DNA of 64,000 nucleotides from Candidatus Aminicenantota bacterium. Lineage in GTDB: Bacteria; Acidobacteriota; Aminicenantia; Aminicenantales; UBA4085. Made by a program: the position numbers and the translations under genes. This document shows positions 26,816-35,796 of this stretch, in pieces; within the stretch, counting starts at the first letter, position 1; each line of letters begins with the position of its first letter. The DNA is taken from positions 89,922 through 153,921 of the forward strand of contig PLMN01000029.1 of NCBI GenBank assembly GCA_003141555.1. Direction: 5' to 3'. The notes under the pieces were generated by a model, which saw only the letters and a list, made by a program, of their open reading frames with translations, did no database searches and was not told where the DNA came from.

Positions 26816-28365
26816 AGTGCCCTCCGTTTCAGCCAGATCGAGATCCCGAAGCCGAGGACGAGGAGCGGAAGGAGGATGACCGAGACCCAGAAAATGAGCT
26901 TGCCCTGGGTCGGCGACAGCTCAAGCCCGCGGGGGCTCGAGGTCTTAGGCGAGATCGAGATGAGGTCGGATTCCTCGGTCAGCCAGTTCGCCACATTGAG
27001 GAAGAGGTTGCCGTTGCCGCCCTCGGCCGAGTAGCGGTTCGAGGCGAAATCGGAATCCCCGAAGACCGCCAGCCGGCCCTCGGGCACGGTCTTGCCCGGC
27101 TCCGAGGACGTCTTGGGCTTCAGGGTGATAATGGCGGCCAGGGGGATCGGCCCTTTCTTGTCGTTCTTGGCGTCGAAAGCGATGTCCTTGGTCGTCATCC
27201 CCTTCTTGAGGACGAATTTCGCTTTGGTGTAGGCGTTCTCGCTCGTCTTGCCCAGAACCTGGGACGTCGTCACGGTGTCCGGCTTGGGGTCGATCACATC
27301 GACCGAGCGGGCCAGGGGATAATACGTCACGTAGCGGAAGTTCTTGGTGATCTCATGCGAGGCGATCTCGCTCATCATCGGCATCAGGTAGTCGCCGCCG
27401 AACAGCGTCGGGCGGTCGATCACGGTGTCGTCCTCGAGCTTGACGCCGAGCTTGGCGAGGTAGGGGACGAGGCCGGGAGCGGTCTGGGGGTCGACCAGGA
27501 AGAACACCCGGCCGCCGCCCTCGAGATAGCCGCGGATGGCCTCGAGCTCGTTCGGGGCGATGTCCTTTTCCGGCCCGGGGATGACGAGCAGGGCGCAGTC
27601 CTTGGGGAATGCGTCCGGAAGGGCGGTCAGCTGTTTCTTGACGTCATAGCCCATCTTCGTCAGGTCGTCCTTGATGAAGGAATAGCCGCTTTCCTCGGTC
27701 ACCTCGATGCTCTTCTCGCCGTGGCCTTCGAGGAAGTAAATGACTTTCTTCTTCTCGCGGGTCACTTTGATGAGGGCGTTGGTGACGTCCTCTTCGGTGG
27801 TCGTCGTGATGCGGTTGTCCTTGGCCCCGGCCTCGAAGATGGTCGTGCCGTCCTGGGTCACCTCGTAGCGCTTGATCAGGCCGGGATTCTTGTCCGGGTC
27901 GATGAACTCGTATTTGATCCGGGGCGTGTGGTACGTGTAGATCTTGAGCAGGTCTTCCATCCGGCTCCGGGCGGGATTGCCCTCGCGGAAAAAGGCCTTG
28001 ATTGAAATGTCGGCCTTGAGCGCGGACGCCACCTTGATCGACGGATCGGAGAGCGAGTGGAGCTTGGCCTCCGTGAAGTCGAAGCGGTGGTGATGGCGGG
28101 AGAAGAAGACATTGGCCAGGACCAGGATGCCGAGGACGAGAACCGCGAGCAGGAGGGCATTGCTGGAATAGAGGAAGGACCGGCGCTTGAGGCCCTGCTT
28201 GAGATCCCCGGCGTTGAGGCCGACATAGACGGCGATGGCCCCGATGCCGAGGACGACCAGGAGCAGCCCGACGATCTTCGTCTGGGGCCAGATCCGGAGG
28301 GAGACCAGGCCGGCTAAAGCCAGGCCGAGGCCGATGAGGTTCAGGTTCTTTTTGATCTTGTCCAT
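26812..28365 (-). CDS. GldG-like ABC transporter auxiliary protein
   Basis: 517 residues. Three N-terminal membrane helices (about 8-27, 31-50, 70-88), a large soluble region with FDFTEAKLHSLSDPSIKV and YFLEGHGEKSI typical of ABC_transp_aux/GldG proteins, and a C-terminal helix (about 488-510). In gliding Bacteroidetes GldG forms an ABC complex with GldA and GldF; in other phyla the same trio exists without gliding and its role is unclear. It is placed 3 bases after the ABC-2 permease gene and overlaps the DUF4340 gene, completing a four-gene operon. Confidence 0.88.
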   Translation of the reverse strand: MDKIKKNLNLIGLGLALAGLVSLRIWPQTKIVGLLLVVLGIGAIAVYVGLNAGDLKQGLKRRSFLYSSNALLLAVLVLGILVLANVFFSRHHHRFDFTEAKLHSLSDPSIKVASALKADISIKAFFREGNPARSRMEDLLKIYTYHTPRIKYEFIDPDKNPGLIKRYEVTQDGTTIFEAGAKDNRITTTTEEDVTNALIKVTREKKKVIYFLEGHGEKSIEVTEESGYSFIKDDLTKMGYDVKKQLTALPDAFPKDCALLVIPGPEKDIAPNELEAIRGYLEGGGRVFFLVDPQTAPGLVPYLAKLGVKLEDDTVIDRPTLFGGDYLMPMMSEIASHEITKNFRYVTYYPLARSVDVIDPKPDTVTTSQVLGKTSENAYTKAKFVLKKGMTTKDIAFDAKNDKKGPIPLAAIITLKPKTSSEPGKTVPEGRLAVFGDSDFASNRYSAEGGNGNLFLNVANWLTEESDLISISPKTSSPRGLELSPTQGKLIFWVSVILLPLLVLGFGISIWLKRRAL

Positions 28366-28368
28366 GGC

Positions 28369-29136
28369 TTACCTCCACCGCCGGGACTGGATCGCGGTGT
28401 GGGTCAGGAACAGCCCGAAGAAGGCGAAGCTCAGGTAGTACACCACGTCGGTCGTATCCAGGATGCCCTGGGTCATGTTGTCGAAATGCTGGAAGAAGGA
28501 GATGTAGTTGAGGACGTCCTTCCAGAAGCCGGTGGCGGCGTTCGAGGCCCAGCTGATGATCCAGAAGAGGAGCAGCGCGCCGAACGTGAGGACGGCCGCC
28601 ACGATCTGGTTATCGGTCACCGACGAGAAGAAAAGGCCGATGGCGATGAACGCCGCGCCGAGCAGGAATAGGCCCAGGTAGCCCATGAGGACGGGGGCGA
28701 GCTCCGGCTTGCCGTAGAGGAAGGTGAAGATGGACAACAGGGCGGTTAGGGAGAGCATGGCCAGGAGGACGAGGAGCGAGGCCAGGAACTTGCCCAGGAT
28801 GATCTCGCTGACCGAGATGGGCGACGTGTAAAGGAGCTCCTCGGTGCCGATCTTCTTCTCCTCGGCGAACAGGCGCATGGTCAGGAGGGGGAGCATGAGG
28901 AGGAGGATGATGCTGATGTTGTGGAAGAGCGGGGAGAAGAGCATCTGGTTGATATTGATCTGGTTGGCATAATATTGATTCTGGGCCATCTGCATGGCCT
29001 GGGCGTTGAACCAGTAGACCAGGCTGTAGAAGAAGAATCCGACCAGGACCATGAAGACGGTCATGATGACGTAGGCGATGGGCGAGGTGAAATAGGTCCG
29101 CAGCTCCTTTTTGGCGACGATCCACAGGTTCTTCAT
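28369..29136 (-). CDS. ABC-2 type permease (GldF-like)
   Basis: 255 residues with six predicted transmembrane helices, starting with the conserved amphipathic KKELRTYFTSPIAYVIMTVF. The block MRLFAEEKKIGTEELLYTSPIS is characteristic of GldF-like permeases. It forms the membrane channel with the ATPase encoded just upstream, whose stop overlaps this start by ATGA (29133-29136). Confidence 0.9.
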   Translation of the reverse strand: MKNLWIVAKKELRTYFTSPIAYVIMTVFMVLVGFFFYSLVYWFNAQAMQMAQNQYYANQININQMLFSPLFHNISIILLLMLPLLTMRLFAEEKKIGTEELLYTSPISVSEIILGKFLASLLVLLAMLSLTALLSIFTFLYGKPELAPVLMGYLGLFLLGAAFIAIGLFFSSVTDNQIVAAVLTFGALLLFWIISWASNAATGFWKDVLNYISFFQHFDNMTQGILDTTDVVYYLSFAFFGLFLTHTAIQSRRWR

Positions 29137-30059
29137 TGGTCATCCCCTCCCGAAACGATCTTCAGGTAGATGTCCTCGATGCTCATGGACATCGGCCGCA
29201 GCTCGAGCAGGCCGAACTGCCGGTCGAGGCAGAGGCGGGCGATCGCGTCGCGAGGGTCCTGGCCCACCTTCCATTCGATCTTGAGCTCGGCGTCCTGGCG
29301 CTGGACATTTTCCACGCCGGGAAGCTTCTCGATCTCGGCGGCCGCGTCGGCCGTGCCCCGGCGGACCTTGACGATCGCGCCGTCCTGGTGGCGGACGGAG
29401 GCGGTCAGCTCCTCGAGCGAGCCCGAAGCCATCAGGCGGCCTTCGTTGATGATCACGACGCCGTCGCAGGTCTGGGTGACCTCGGCCAGGATGTGGGTCG
29501 AGAGGATGATCGTGTGGCCGCCCCGAAGCGACTTGATCAGGCTCCGAATCTCGATGATCTGGGCCGGGTCGAGGCCGATGGTCGGCTCATCGAGGATGAT
29601 GACCTTGGGGTCGTGGACCAGGGCCTGGGCGATGCCGACCCGCTGCTTGTAGCCCCGGGAGATGTTCTTGATGAGGCGGCCCTTGACCGAGTCGAGGCCC
29701 GTGACCTTGATCGCCTTGGCCACGGACTCCTTCATCCGGGCCGCGGGGATGTGCTTCAGCGAGGCCACGAAGTTCAGGTACTCGGTCACGGTCATGTCGG
29801 GGTAGAGGGGAAGGACCTCGGGCAGATAGCCGAGGATCTTCTTCACCTCGTTCGCCTGGGCGAAGACGTCGAAGTGGCCGACCTTCGCCGTCCCGTCGGT
29901 GGCCGGGAGGAACCCGGTCAGGATGCGCATGGTGGTGGTCTTGCCGGCCGCGTTCGGGCCGAGGAGCCCCCAGATCTTCCCTTCATCGACCGTGAAGCTC
30001 AGATCGCGGACGGCCGTCAGATCACCGTATTTCTTGGTGAGGTGTTCGACGGCGATCAT
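29133..30059 (-). CDS. ABC transporter ATP-binding protein (GldA-like)
   Basis: 308 residues. Walker A GPNAAGKTT near residue 35, Q-loop region ILGYLPEVLPLY, signature motif NISRGYKQRVGIAQ, Walker B VIILDEPTIGLDP and the switch His in ILSTHIL. A C-terminal domain of about 90 residues (from 220) is typical of drug- or Gld-type exporters. First gene of the Gld-like operon, with AAAGGAGG before ATG 30059 and a good promoter. Confidence 0.93.
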   Translation of the reverse strand: MIAVEHLTKKYGDLTAVRDLSFTVDEGKIWGLLGPNAAGKTTTMRILTGFLPATDGTAKVGHFDVFAQANEVKKILGYLPEVLPLYPDMTVTEYLNFVASLKHIPAARMKESVAKAIKVTGLDSVKGRLIKNISRGYKQRVGIAQALVHDPKVIILDEPTIGLDPAQIIEIRSLIKSLRGGHTIILSTHILAEVTQTCDGVVIINEGRLMASGSLEELTASVRHQDGAIVKVRRGTADAAAEIEKLPGVENVQRQDAELKIEWKVGQDPRDAIARLCLDRQFGLLELRPMSMSIEDIYLKIVSGGDDQ

Positions 30060-30091
30060 GCATAAACCTCCTTTCCCTATGAAAAAACACC

Positions 30092-30119
30092 ATTATAGAA
30101 AATTCGTTGCGAAAGGCAA
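30092..30119 (-). promoter_or_regulatory. Promoter of the Gld-like ABC operon
   Basis: Reading leftward: TTGCCT (30119-30114), a 16-base spacer and consensus TATAAT (30097-30092). Confidence 0.65.
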
Positions 30120-30125
30120 GCGGGG

Positions 30126-30180
30126 GGAATTCGGTGACGCGACCCAATTCTCCGGATTTGGGATCGTGTCACCGAATTCC
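30126..30180. repeat. 55-base REP-like palindrome, family 2, after argS
   Basis: GGAATTCGGTGAC at the left end is the inverted complement of GTCACCGAATTCC at the right end, separated by a CCAATTCTCC-type centre. It lies 13 bases beyond the argS stop. An almost identical 55-base element sits on the other side of argS. Similar CACCGAATTCC palindromes are known in several phyla as REP-type elements. Confidence 0.75.
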
Positions 30181-30193
30181 TGTGAGATACAGG

Positions 30194-32131
30194 TCACATC
30201 TTCTCGGGAACGGGAATCCCCATCAGGTCGAGCGCCCGGATGAGCGTCCGTCGGCCCAGGGTGATCGTCCGGAGGCGGGCGGACTTGATCTCCTCGTTTT
30301 CCTCGGCCAGGACGGGATATTTGTGGTAGTAGCCGTTGAGCTTCTGGCAGAGGAGGAAGGCGTACTTGGCCAGGTGGGAGAACTCGAGGGTTTCGATGGA
30401 GATGAGGATCTCCTCCTCGAATCTGGCGGCGTATGTGACGACGTCCCATAAGTCGGCGATTTCATACGCGGCCAGGCTGGAGAGCGGCCAGGCGCCGCCG
30501 CCCCATTCCGCCTCGAGCCCGGCGGCCGAGCTCCCGCCGCGCTCCTCGAGCTTGCGGAAGATGCTGGCCAGGCGGACGGCCGTGTATTGGAGGTAAGGCC
30601 CCGTTTCCCCTTCGAAGCTCAGGGCGTCGTCGAAATCGAAGATGATGAGGGAGTTGCGCCCGTACTTGAGCATGAAGTAGCGGAGGGCGCCCCGGGCGAT
30701 GGCCGAGGCGATCCCCGTCTTCTGGGCCGGGCTGAGGTCCGGATTCCGCTTCTCGACCTCGGCCAGGGCTTTGGCCGTGAGGCGGTCGAGCAGATCGTCG
30801 GCCTTGACGCCGAGACCTTTGCGGCCGGAGACTTCGACGAACGATTTCCCCTCGTCTTCCGGGGCCGCATCGAGGCCGAGCTCCGTGAGGCTCCGGGGCG
30901 ACAAGGCGACCATCTCGTAGGAAAAGTGGATGGATTTCTTCGCCTGGGCGTCATAGTGGAGCGCCCGCAGCCCCTGGACCACGACTTTCTGGAGATAGGA
31001 CTGGCGGGTGTCGATCACGTTGTAGACCTTGGTCGCCCCGCCGAAGGCCAGACCGTTCGCGTTCGGGGTCGCGGTGCTGATCCAGACGGTTTTCCCGTCT
31101 GCGACGAGGAACGGCTCGTAGTAAAAGTCGCGTTCGAGGAGGCCGAACTTCCAGAGCTGATAGGCGATGTCCTTGCCGACATAGGTGACGGTCCCGTCCG
31201 AGCGGACGATGATCTTTTCCTTGTCGGCCTCATCCTCGAGCTTCATCACCCAGCAGCCGGCGTTGGGCCCGTCGGCCACATGATAGATGGCCCCCTTTTC
31301 CTTCAGGAGGCCGTAGGCCCGTTCCCAGAACTTCATGCCGAGGATGCTGCTCTCGCAGGGCAGGACGTCGTAGAAGGCCCTGATCCGCTCCATCGTGGCC
31401 AGGTGGGCGCGGAGGATGCGATGGGATACGTGGCGGGCGAGCGCGGCTTCGGGATCGCGGCCGTGTTCGACGGCCTTGAGGATTTCGGCCTTTCGGGCCT
31501 GGGCGGCCGGATTGTCGGCGAGGTATTTGGACGTGCGGGCATAGAGGTCCCAGCAGTAATAGTCGAATTTCCCGGGGATCGCTTCGACCTCGGCCAGGGT
31601 CTTTTTCTCGAGCTCCAGGAACCCGAAGACGATGTCCACGACCTGGACGCCCGTATCGTCGATGTAATTCTGGGCTTCCACGGTCTCGCCTTTGTGGCGC
31701 AGGCAGCGGACGAGCGTGTCGCCGAGGCAGGCGTTGCGGAGATGGCCGATGTGGGCGGCCTTGTTGGGGTTGATGTTGGTGTGCTCGACGATGATCTTGG
31801 CTTCGTCGGGGCGGAGCGTCCGGGTTTGGGAAGACGCCAACACGTCGCCGCAGAAAGCCGGCTTCTCGAGGAAGAAGTTGATGAATCCCGCGCCGGCGAC
31901 TTCCATTCGCTCGACGCCGGGGATCGTCCCGAGCTTGGCCAGGACGTCCTGGGCGATCCGGCGGGGGTTGGCCTTGATCTTCTTCGCGAGCTGGAAGGGG
32001 AAGGTGAGGGCCAGGTCGCCCATCTTCGCCTGGGGCGGGTGGTCGAAATCGAGGTCGGAGGGCTCGAGAGCGTAGGCCTCCTTCAGCCGCTCGAAGACGA
32101 TTTGCCGCAGAGTCTCTTTTGTTTTCAGCAT
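30194..32131 (-). CDS. argS: Arginyl-tRNA synthetase
   Basis: 645 residues. Class I synthetase charging tRNA-Arg. The N-terminal Add1-like domain is seen in DHPPQAKMGDLALTFPFQLA, followed by EHTNINPNKAAHIGHLRN with the HIGH motif. The helical anticodon-binding domain has AVRLASIFRKLEERGG and the C-terminus ALDLMGIPVPEKM is typical. No KMSKS is visible, as is usual for many ArgRS. ATG 32131 (MLKTKETL) is chosen over ATGs upstream, which lie beyond the -10 box. A TATAAT box ends 13 bases before the ATG and there is no Shine-Dalgarno sequence. Confidence 0.97.
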   Translation of the reverse strand: MLKTKETLRQIVFERLKEAYALEPSDLDFDHPPQAKMGDLALTFPFQLAKKIKANPRRIAQDVLAKLGTIPGVERMEVAGAGFINFFLEKPAFCGDVLASSQTRTLRPDEAKIIVEHTNINPNKAAHIGHLRNACLGDTLVRCLRHKGETVEAQNYIDDTGVQVVDIVFGFLELEKKTLAEVEAIPGKFDYYCWDLYARTSKYLADNPAAQARKAEILKAVEHGRDPEAALARHVSHRILRAHLATMERIRAFYDVLPCESSILGMKFWERAYGLLKEKGAIYHVADGPNAGCWVMKLEDEADKEKIIVRSDGTVTYVGKDIAYQLWKFGLLERDFYYEPFLVADGKTVWISTATPNANGLAFGGATKVYNVIDTRQSYLQKVVVQGLRALHYDAQAKKSIHFSYEMVALSPRSLTELGLDAAPEDEGKSFVEVSGRKGLGVKADDLLDRLTAKALAEVEKRNPDLSPAQKTGIASAIARGALRYFMLKYGRNSLIIFDFDDALSFEGETGPYLQYTAVRLASIFRKLEERGGSSAAGLEAEWGGGAWPLSSLAAYEIADLWDVVTYAARFEEEILISIETLEFSHLAKYAFLLCQKLNGYYHKYPVLAEENEEIKSARLRTITLGRRTLIRALDLMGIPVPEKM

Positions 32132-32144
32132 CGGTGTCCGAAAC

Positions 32145-32150
32145 ATTATA
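32145..32150 (-). promoter_or_regulatory. -10 box of argS directly beside a REP-like repeat
   Basis: Consensus TATAAT on the minus strand ends 13 bases before the argS ATG. The repeat at 32153-32207 ends 2 bases upstream, so any -35 contact would fall inside the repeat. Confidence 0.5.
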
Positions 32151-32152
32151 CC

Positions 32153-32207
32153 GGAATTCGGCGACACGACCTAATTCTCTTGAATGGAGATCGCGTCGCC
32201 GAATTCC
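32153..32207. repeat. 55-base REP-like palindrome, family 2, before argS
   Basis: Same length and design as the element at 30126: terminal GGAATTCGGCGAC and GTCGCCGAATTCC with a CTAATTCTC centre. Arm changes between the two copies are largely compensated, so pairing is kept. Confidence 0.75.
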
Positions 32208-32264
32208 GACCCGACGCTCCGGCTTGTTCTCCGGAAAGCGATCGACTTGCTGAAGCTTTAAGAA

Positions 32265-33296
32265 TTAGGCGCTCACCGTCACGAGGTCGATGTCGGCCAG
32301 GCGGCTCTTCCCGAGCCCGAGCTGCTCGGCCAGCGCGAGGTGAGGGACCCGGGAACCCAGAGGCTCCATCCCGTCCGCCTTCCGCAGCTCGTCCATCAAG
32401 CTCAGGGCGACGGCGTCGATGGCCACGGGATCGATCCCGACCAGGATGCCGCCGAACGGCCGGATGAACCGCCGATCCCAGCGGGGCCCGCCCTCGGTCA
32501 CCATGAGCAGGGCGTCCGAGATGACAAGCTTCTGCTTTTTACGGATGATGGGGATGGCATTGACCTCGGCGATGCCCGGGCTGGAGCAGGCGTTGGCGTG
32601 CAGCCGGTTCGGGTTGTCGATCGTCCCGTAGTGGTTCTTCAGGCTGTTGGTGAAGCCGGCCCCGCCGTGCGTCTTCGGGACGCAGATGTTGATCATCGAG
32701 GTGGTGACCTGGTCGAGGATCCGGCTGACCCGGCTTGTCACGCTCCCAACCGGATAGGTCGTCTCCCCGTAGTCGCCCGCGTCGCGCCGGCTGACCTTGT
32801 TGGCGAGGAAGCGCATCGAACCCGGATCGCTCTGCATCGTCAGGCCGGCCTCTTTCATCTCCTCCTCGCTGCGGTCCCAGACGACGATGTTCTTGTCCGC
32901 GAGGCCCGCTCGGCGCAGGCTGTTTGCCACGGCCCCGATGACGGACGCGAAGTGCATTGCGTAATCCGTTCCCTTGATGTCTATGCAGCCGAGGGTGTTG
33001 ATCTTGAGACCGACGACGTCTTCGGGGGCAAAGAACTTCCGCCAGGAATCCGCGGCGGACGAATGGCCCGTGAATGTCGTCATCGCCTTGTCGAGCATGC
33101 GCTCGAGAAGGGCGTTCTCGACCTTGCCCGAGGCGTCCACGACGGCCTTGTTCCGGACGAGGACGACTTTGCTCTTGTCGGGGGACGAGAGCGGGGAATT
33201 CAGGAATCGCTCGAAGGCCGATCCGGCCCGCCCTGCTGCGGCCAGCCCGGCGGCCGTGAGGGCGCTTTGCTTCAAGAATTGTCTGCGGTTCGACAT
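32265..33296 (-). CDS. Tat-exported DUF362 protein
   Basis: 343 residues. The N-terminus NRRQFLKQSALTAAGLAAAG is a twin-arginine signal. The DUF362 core follows: FAPEDVVGLKINTLG, KNIVVWDRSEEEMKEAG, INICVPKTHGGAGFTNSLKNHYGTI and ILVGIDPVAIDAVALSLMD. The family has no firm biochemical role; some members carry iron-sulphur domains, but this one has no Cys cluster. Shine-Dalgarno GGGAGG precedes ATG 33296. A paralogue of it is at the right end of the window. It follows the glycan operon on the same strand. Confidence 0.85.
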   Translation of the reverse strand: MSNRRQFLKQSALTAAGLAAAGRAGSAFERFLNSPLSSPDKSKVVLVRNKAVVDASGKVENALLERMLDKAMTTFTGHSSAADSWRKFFAPEDVVGLKINTLGCIDIKGTDYAMHFASVIGAVANSLRRAGLADKNIVVWDRSEEEMKEAGLTMQSDPGSMRFLANKVSRRDAGDYGETTYPVGSVTSRVSRILDQVTTSMINICVPKTHGGAGFTNSLKNHYGTIDNPNRLHANACSSPGIAEVNAIPIIRKKQKLVISDALLMVTEGGPRWDRRFIRPFGGILVGIDPVAIDAVALSLMDELRKADGMEPLGSRVPHLALAEQLGLGKSRLADIDLVTVSA

Positions 33297-33320
33297 GGTG
33301 TTGTGCCTCCCTATCGACTA

Positions 33321-33434
33321 TTAGACGTCAGCGGGCGCGCGCCGCTTCCCGGTCGATTCCAACATCTCGACGACGGGCCGCAGCTCCGGCTTCGCCCGCT
33401 TTTTCACGAATTCGTCCACGGTCATGTTGTTCAT
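33321..33434 (-). pseudogene. Truncated DUF1801-like open frame
   Basis: 37 codons starting with MNNMTVDEFVKKRAKPELRPVVEML. The first 25 residues resemble the N-terminus of DUF1801 (YdhG-like) proteins, which are normally about 120 residues long; the frame then turns into an unrelated tail and stops. Its ATG overlaps the stop of the methyltransferase gene (ATGA). It is probably the relic of a longer last gene of the operon, though a short functional peptide cannot be excluded. Confidence 0.4.
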
Positions 33435-34183
33435 TTTTTCCGGGCCAGGGCGATGATCGAGCTGCCGAAGGGAAGGTCCCGGCGCGACACCCAAGCCGCT
33501 TCGGGCCTGAGGAGGCTGCCGAGGACGCAGTTCAGCCAACGGGGGACGGGAGCTAGATCGGATCGGGGCGCGCCCTCCGGATGCCGGTCCGCCCGGCGCC
33601 GCTCCAGCTGCCGCTTCGCATATACCGCCGGAAACGTAGTCATGAAGAAGTAGCTGAGACGGACGACCTCGAAGCCGGCGTCCTCCAGCCTTCCCTTCAA
33701 TGTCTTTTTATCGTAGCGGCGCAGGCCCTGCATGGCCTCGTCGTGCGGCCCGCGCAGGATTTCGAAGGCGCTGTCGGTCATCAACAGGTGTCCGCCGTCC
33801 TTGAGCACGCGCCGGACCTCGCGCAGGACGGCGACGTCGTCGGGGATATCCTTATGATATAGGACGTCGAACAGCGTCACGAGATCAAAGCTCTCCGCTA
33901 TGTAGGGCAGACGCCGGACGTCCGCCCGCGCCAGGCGCGTCAATCCGCGCCGGCGGCAAAAAGCCAGCGCCTCCGGAGCCAGGTCGCAGCCGAACGCCGG
34001 ACCCAGCGGTTCCAATTCGGTGAGATTGATTCCCGTCCCGCAGCCGGCGTCGAGGATGCGCCGCGGCCGGCCGATGGCCTTCAGGCCGCGTTTCAAAATG
34101 CGAAAAGCGGCTGCCCGGCGGCTTTTGAACCACCAAAAATCGCTTTCCAGCTCGAAGTGCCGCTGGTATTCGGATTTATCCAT
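33431..34183 (-). CDS. SAM-dependent methyltransferase in the glycan operon
   Basis: 250 residues. SAM-binding motif ILDAGCGTGINLTEL, then FGCDLAPEALAFC, ADVRRLPYIAESFDLVTLFD and VLKDGGHLLMTD, as in Methyltransf_11 proteins. The C-terminal extension has a hydrophobic stretch LSYFFMTTFPAVYA, so it may be membrane-associated and act on a lipid-linked or surface glycan precursor, which its neighbours also suggest. It lies 23 bases after the aminotransferase gene. Confidence 0.85.
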   Translation of the reverse strand: MDKSEYQRHFELESDFWWFKSRRAAAFRILKRGLKAIGRPRRILDAGCGTGINLTELEPLGPAFGCDLAPEALAFCRRRGLTRLARADVRRLPYIAESFDLVTLFDVLYHKDIPDDVAVLREVRRVLKDGGHLLMTDSAFEILRGPHDEAMQGLRRYDKKTLKGRLEDAGFEVVRLSYFFMTTFPAVYAKRQLERRRADRHPEGAPRSDLAPVPRWLNCVLGSLLRPEAAWVSRRDLPFGSSIIALARKK

Positions 34184-34206
34184 GGCGGACCGGCGCTCCC
34201 GCGCGC

Positions 34207-35388
34207 TTACGGCTTGACGGCTTTCACGGCTTCGCTGACGGCCTTGATCTGGGCCGGCTTCAGGGCCAGGCCGGAAGGCAGGTAAAAACCCTTTTCAGCC
34301 AGCTCGTCGGATACGGGGCAGTGAACGCCCCGAAAGGCCTTGTCTTTGGCGTAGAGAGGTTGGCGATGGACGGGGATAAAAAACGTCCTCGTGTCCACGC
34401 CGGCCCGTTTCAGGGCCGCGGCCAACGCATCCCGGCTCATTCCAAACTCGTCCTCGACGACCACGGCATACATCCAATAGACATTGCGGGCCCAGGGCTT
34501 CTCCATGGGCAGGGTCAGGCCGGCCACATGATCCAGCCGGCGCTTATAAGAGGCGGCCATTTTTTGCTTCAAGGCGATGAAGCGGTCGATCTCCTCCAGC
34601 TGGGCCAGGCCGATGGCCGCCTGAACGTTGGTCATGCGGTAATTGTAGGCGAGCTCCGTATGCAGGAACCGCCGCCCCGGGGCGTGGGCCAGGTCCTTGA
34701 GGCGCCGGGCCCGTTCGGCCAAGGCGTCGTCATCGGTGACGACCATGCCGCCCTCGCCCGTGGTCAGGATTTTGTTGGCGTAAAAGCTGAAGCAGCCCAT
34801 GGTCCCCATCGACCCGCAGAAGCGGGCTTTCTTCGGATCCCCGCCGGGGTAATAAAGGGCGCCGTGGGCTTCAGCCGCGTCCTCGACGACAAGCAAGTCG
34901 TATTTTTCGGCGAGGGCCAGGAGCTCATCCATGGCGCAGGGGTGCCCGTAGAGATGGACGGGCAGGATGGCCCGGACGCGGCCGCCCGTCGCCCGGTTGA
35001 TCAGGGCTTTCCTCCGCCGGTCCCAGCGGCAGCCCGTTTCCAGAAACTCGCGCGTTTTTTCGGGATCGAGGTTGAACGTGTCCCGCTCGACGTCCAGGAT
35101 GACCGGCTTGGCGCCCGTGTAGGAGACGGCGTAGGGGACGGCGATCATGGTCTGGGCGGGCAGAATGACCTCATCGCCCGGCCCCAAGCCGAGGACCGCC
35201 AGGGCCAGGTGGAGGGCGGTCGTCCCGCTCGTCGTCGTGACGGCGTGCTTGACTCCGAGGTAGCGGGCGAACTCGTCCTCGAACTTCCTGATATAAGAGC
35301 CCGCCGAGGAGATCCAGCCGGTCCGGACGCAATCGGCGACGTATTTAAGGGTATTTCGGGCCAGAAGCGGCTCGTTGACGGGGATCAC
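34207..35388 (-). CDS. DegT/DnrJ/EryC1/StrS family sugar aminotransferase
   Basis: 393 residues, PLP-dependent, probably transferring an amino group to a keto-nucleotide sugar. N-terminal TGWISSAGSYIRKFEDEFA, TTTSGTTALHLALAVLG, active-site DAAEAHGA and the PLP lysine in CFSFYANKILTTGEGGMV; C-terminal YNYRMTNVQAAIGLAQL. These are the standard family blocks. It lies 3 bases after the cupin gene in a glycosyltransferase, cupin, aminotransferase, methyltransferase order, suggesting synthesis of an amino sugar for a cell-surface polymer. The exact sugar is unknown. Confidence 0.92.
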   Translation of the reverse strand: MIPVNEPLLARNTLKYVADCVRTGWISSAGSYIRKFEDEFARYLGVKHAVTTTSGTTALHLALAVLGLGPGDEVILPAQTMIAVPYAVSYTGAKPVILDVERDTFNLDPEKTREFLETGCRWDRRRKALINRATGGRVRAILPVHLYGHPCAMDELLALAEKYDLLVVEDAAEAHGALYYPGGDPKKARFCGSMGTMGCFSFYANKILTTGEGGMVVTDDDALAERARRLKDLAHAPGRRFLHTELAYNYRMTNVQAAIGLAQLEEIDRFIALKQKMAASYKRRLDHVAGLTLPMEKPWARNVYWMYAVVVEDEFGMSRDALAAALKRAGVDTRTFFIPVHRQPLYAKDKAFRGVHCPVSDELAEKGFYLPSGLALKPAQIKAVSEAVKAVKP

Positions 35389-35391
35389 GGC

Positions 35392-35796
35392 TCAGAAGAA
35401 CTCCTTGTCGTCGAATCCCGCGTAGGGACCCTGCTTGACCTCGATGATCTTGGCGTCGTCGAGGATCGCCACCCGGTGGCCGCCGCGGGCCAGGAGGATG
35501 GCGTCGCCGGGCTTCATGATCACGGCCCTAAGCTTGTCGCCGGCGTCGTCGAAGAGCTCGACCCGGATCCGGCCCGAGAGCAGGACCAGGACCTCCTGCG
35601 TCCGAAAGATCTCGCGCTTGACCAGCTTGTGGCGGTGGCGCTTGACGACCTTGCCCTTGGGATGGGCGAGGAGGCCGAGCTGCTGGGAGAACTCGCCGGG
35701 GGTGAAGAAATTCGGCCCGGGCTTGTCGAACTCCTTCCTGAGCACGATGGCGTAGATATGTCCGCCGCAGGCGATCTCCAGGAGTCCTTTGTTCAT
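35392..35796 (-). CDS. Cupin-domain sugar-modification protein
   Basis: 134 residues. The cupin barrel is seen in HPKGKVVKRHRHK, EVLVLLSGRIRVELFDDAG and VIMKPGDAILLARGGHRVAILDD. It resembles WxcM/FdtA-type cupins that act as nucleotide-sugar isomerases beside DegT aminotransferases, which fits the location. Start ATG 35796 overlaps the glycosyltransferase stop (ATGA); the longer frame upstream would lie inside that gene. Confidence 0.75.
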   Translation of the reverse strand: MNKGLLEIACGGHIYAIVLRKEFDKPGPNFFTPGEFSQQLGLLAHPKGKVVKRHRHKLVKREIFRTQEVLVLLSGRIRVELFDDAGDKLRAVIMKPGDAILLARGGHRVAILDDAKIIEVKQGPYAGFDDKEFF

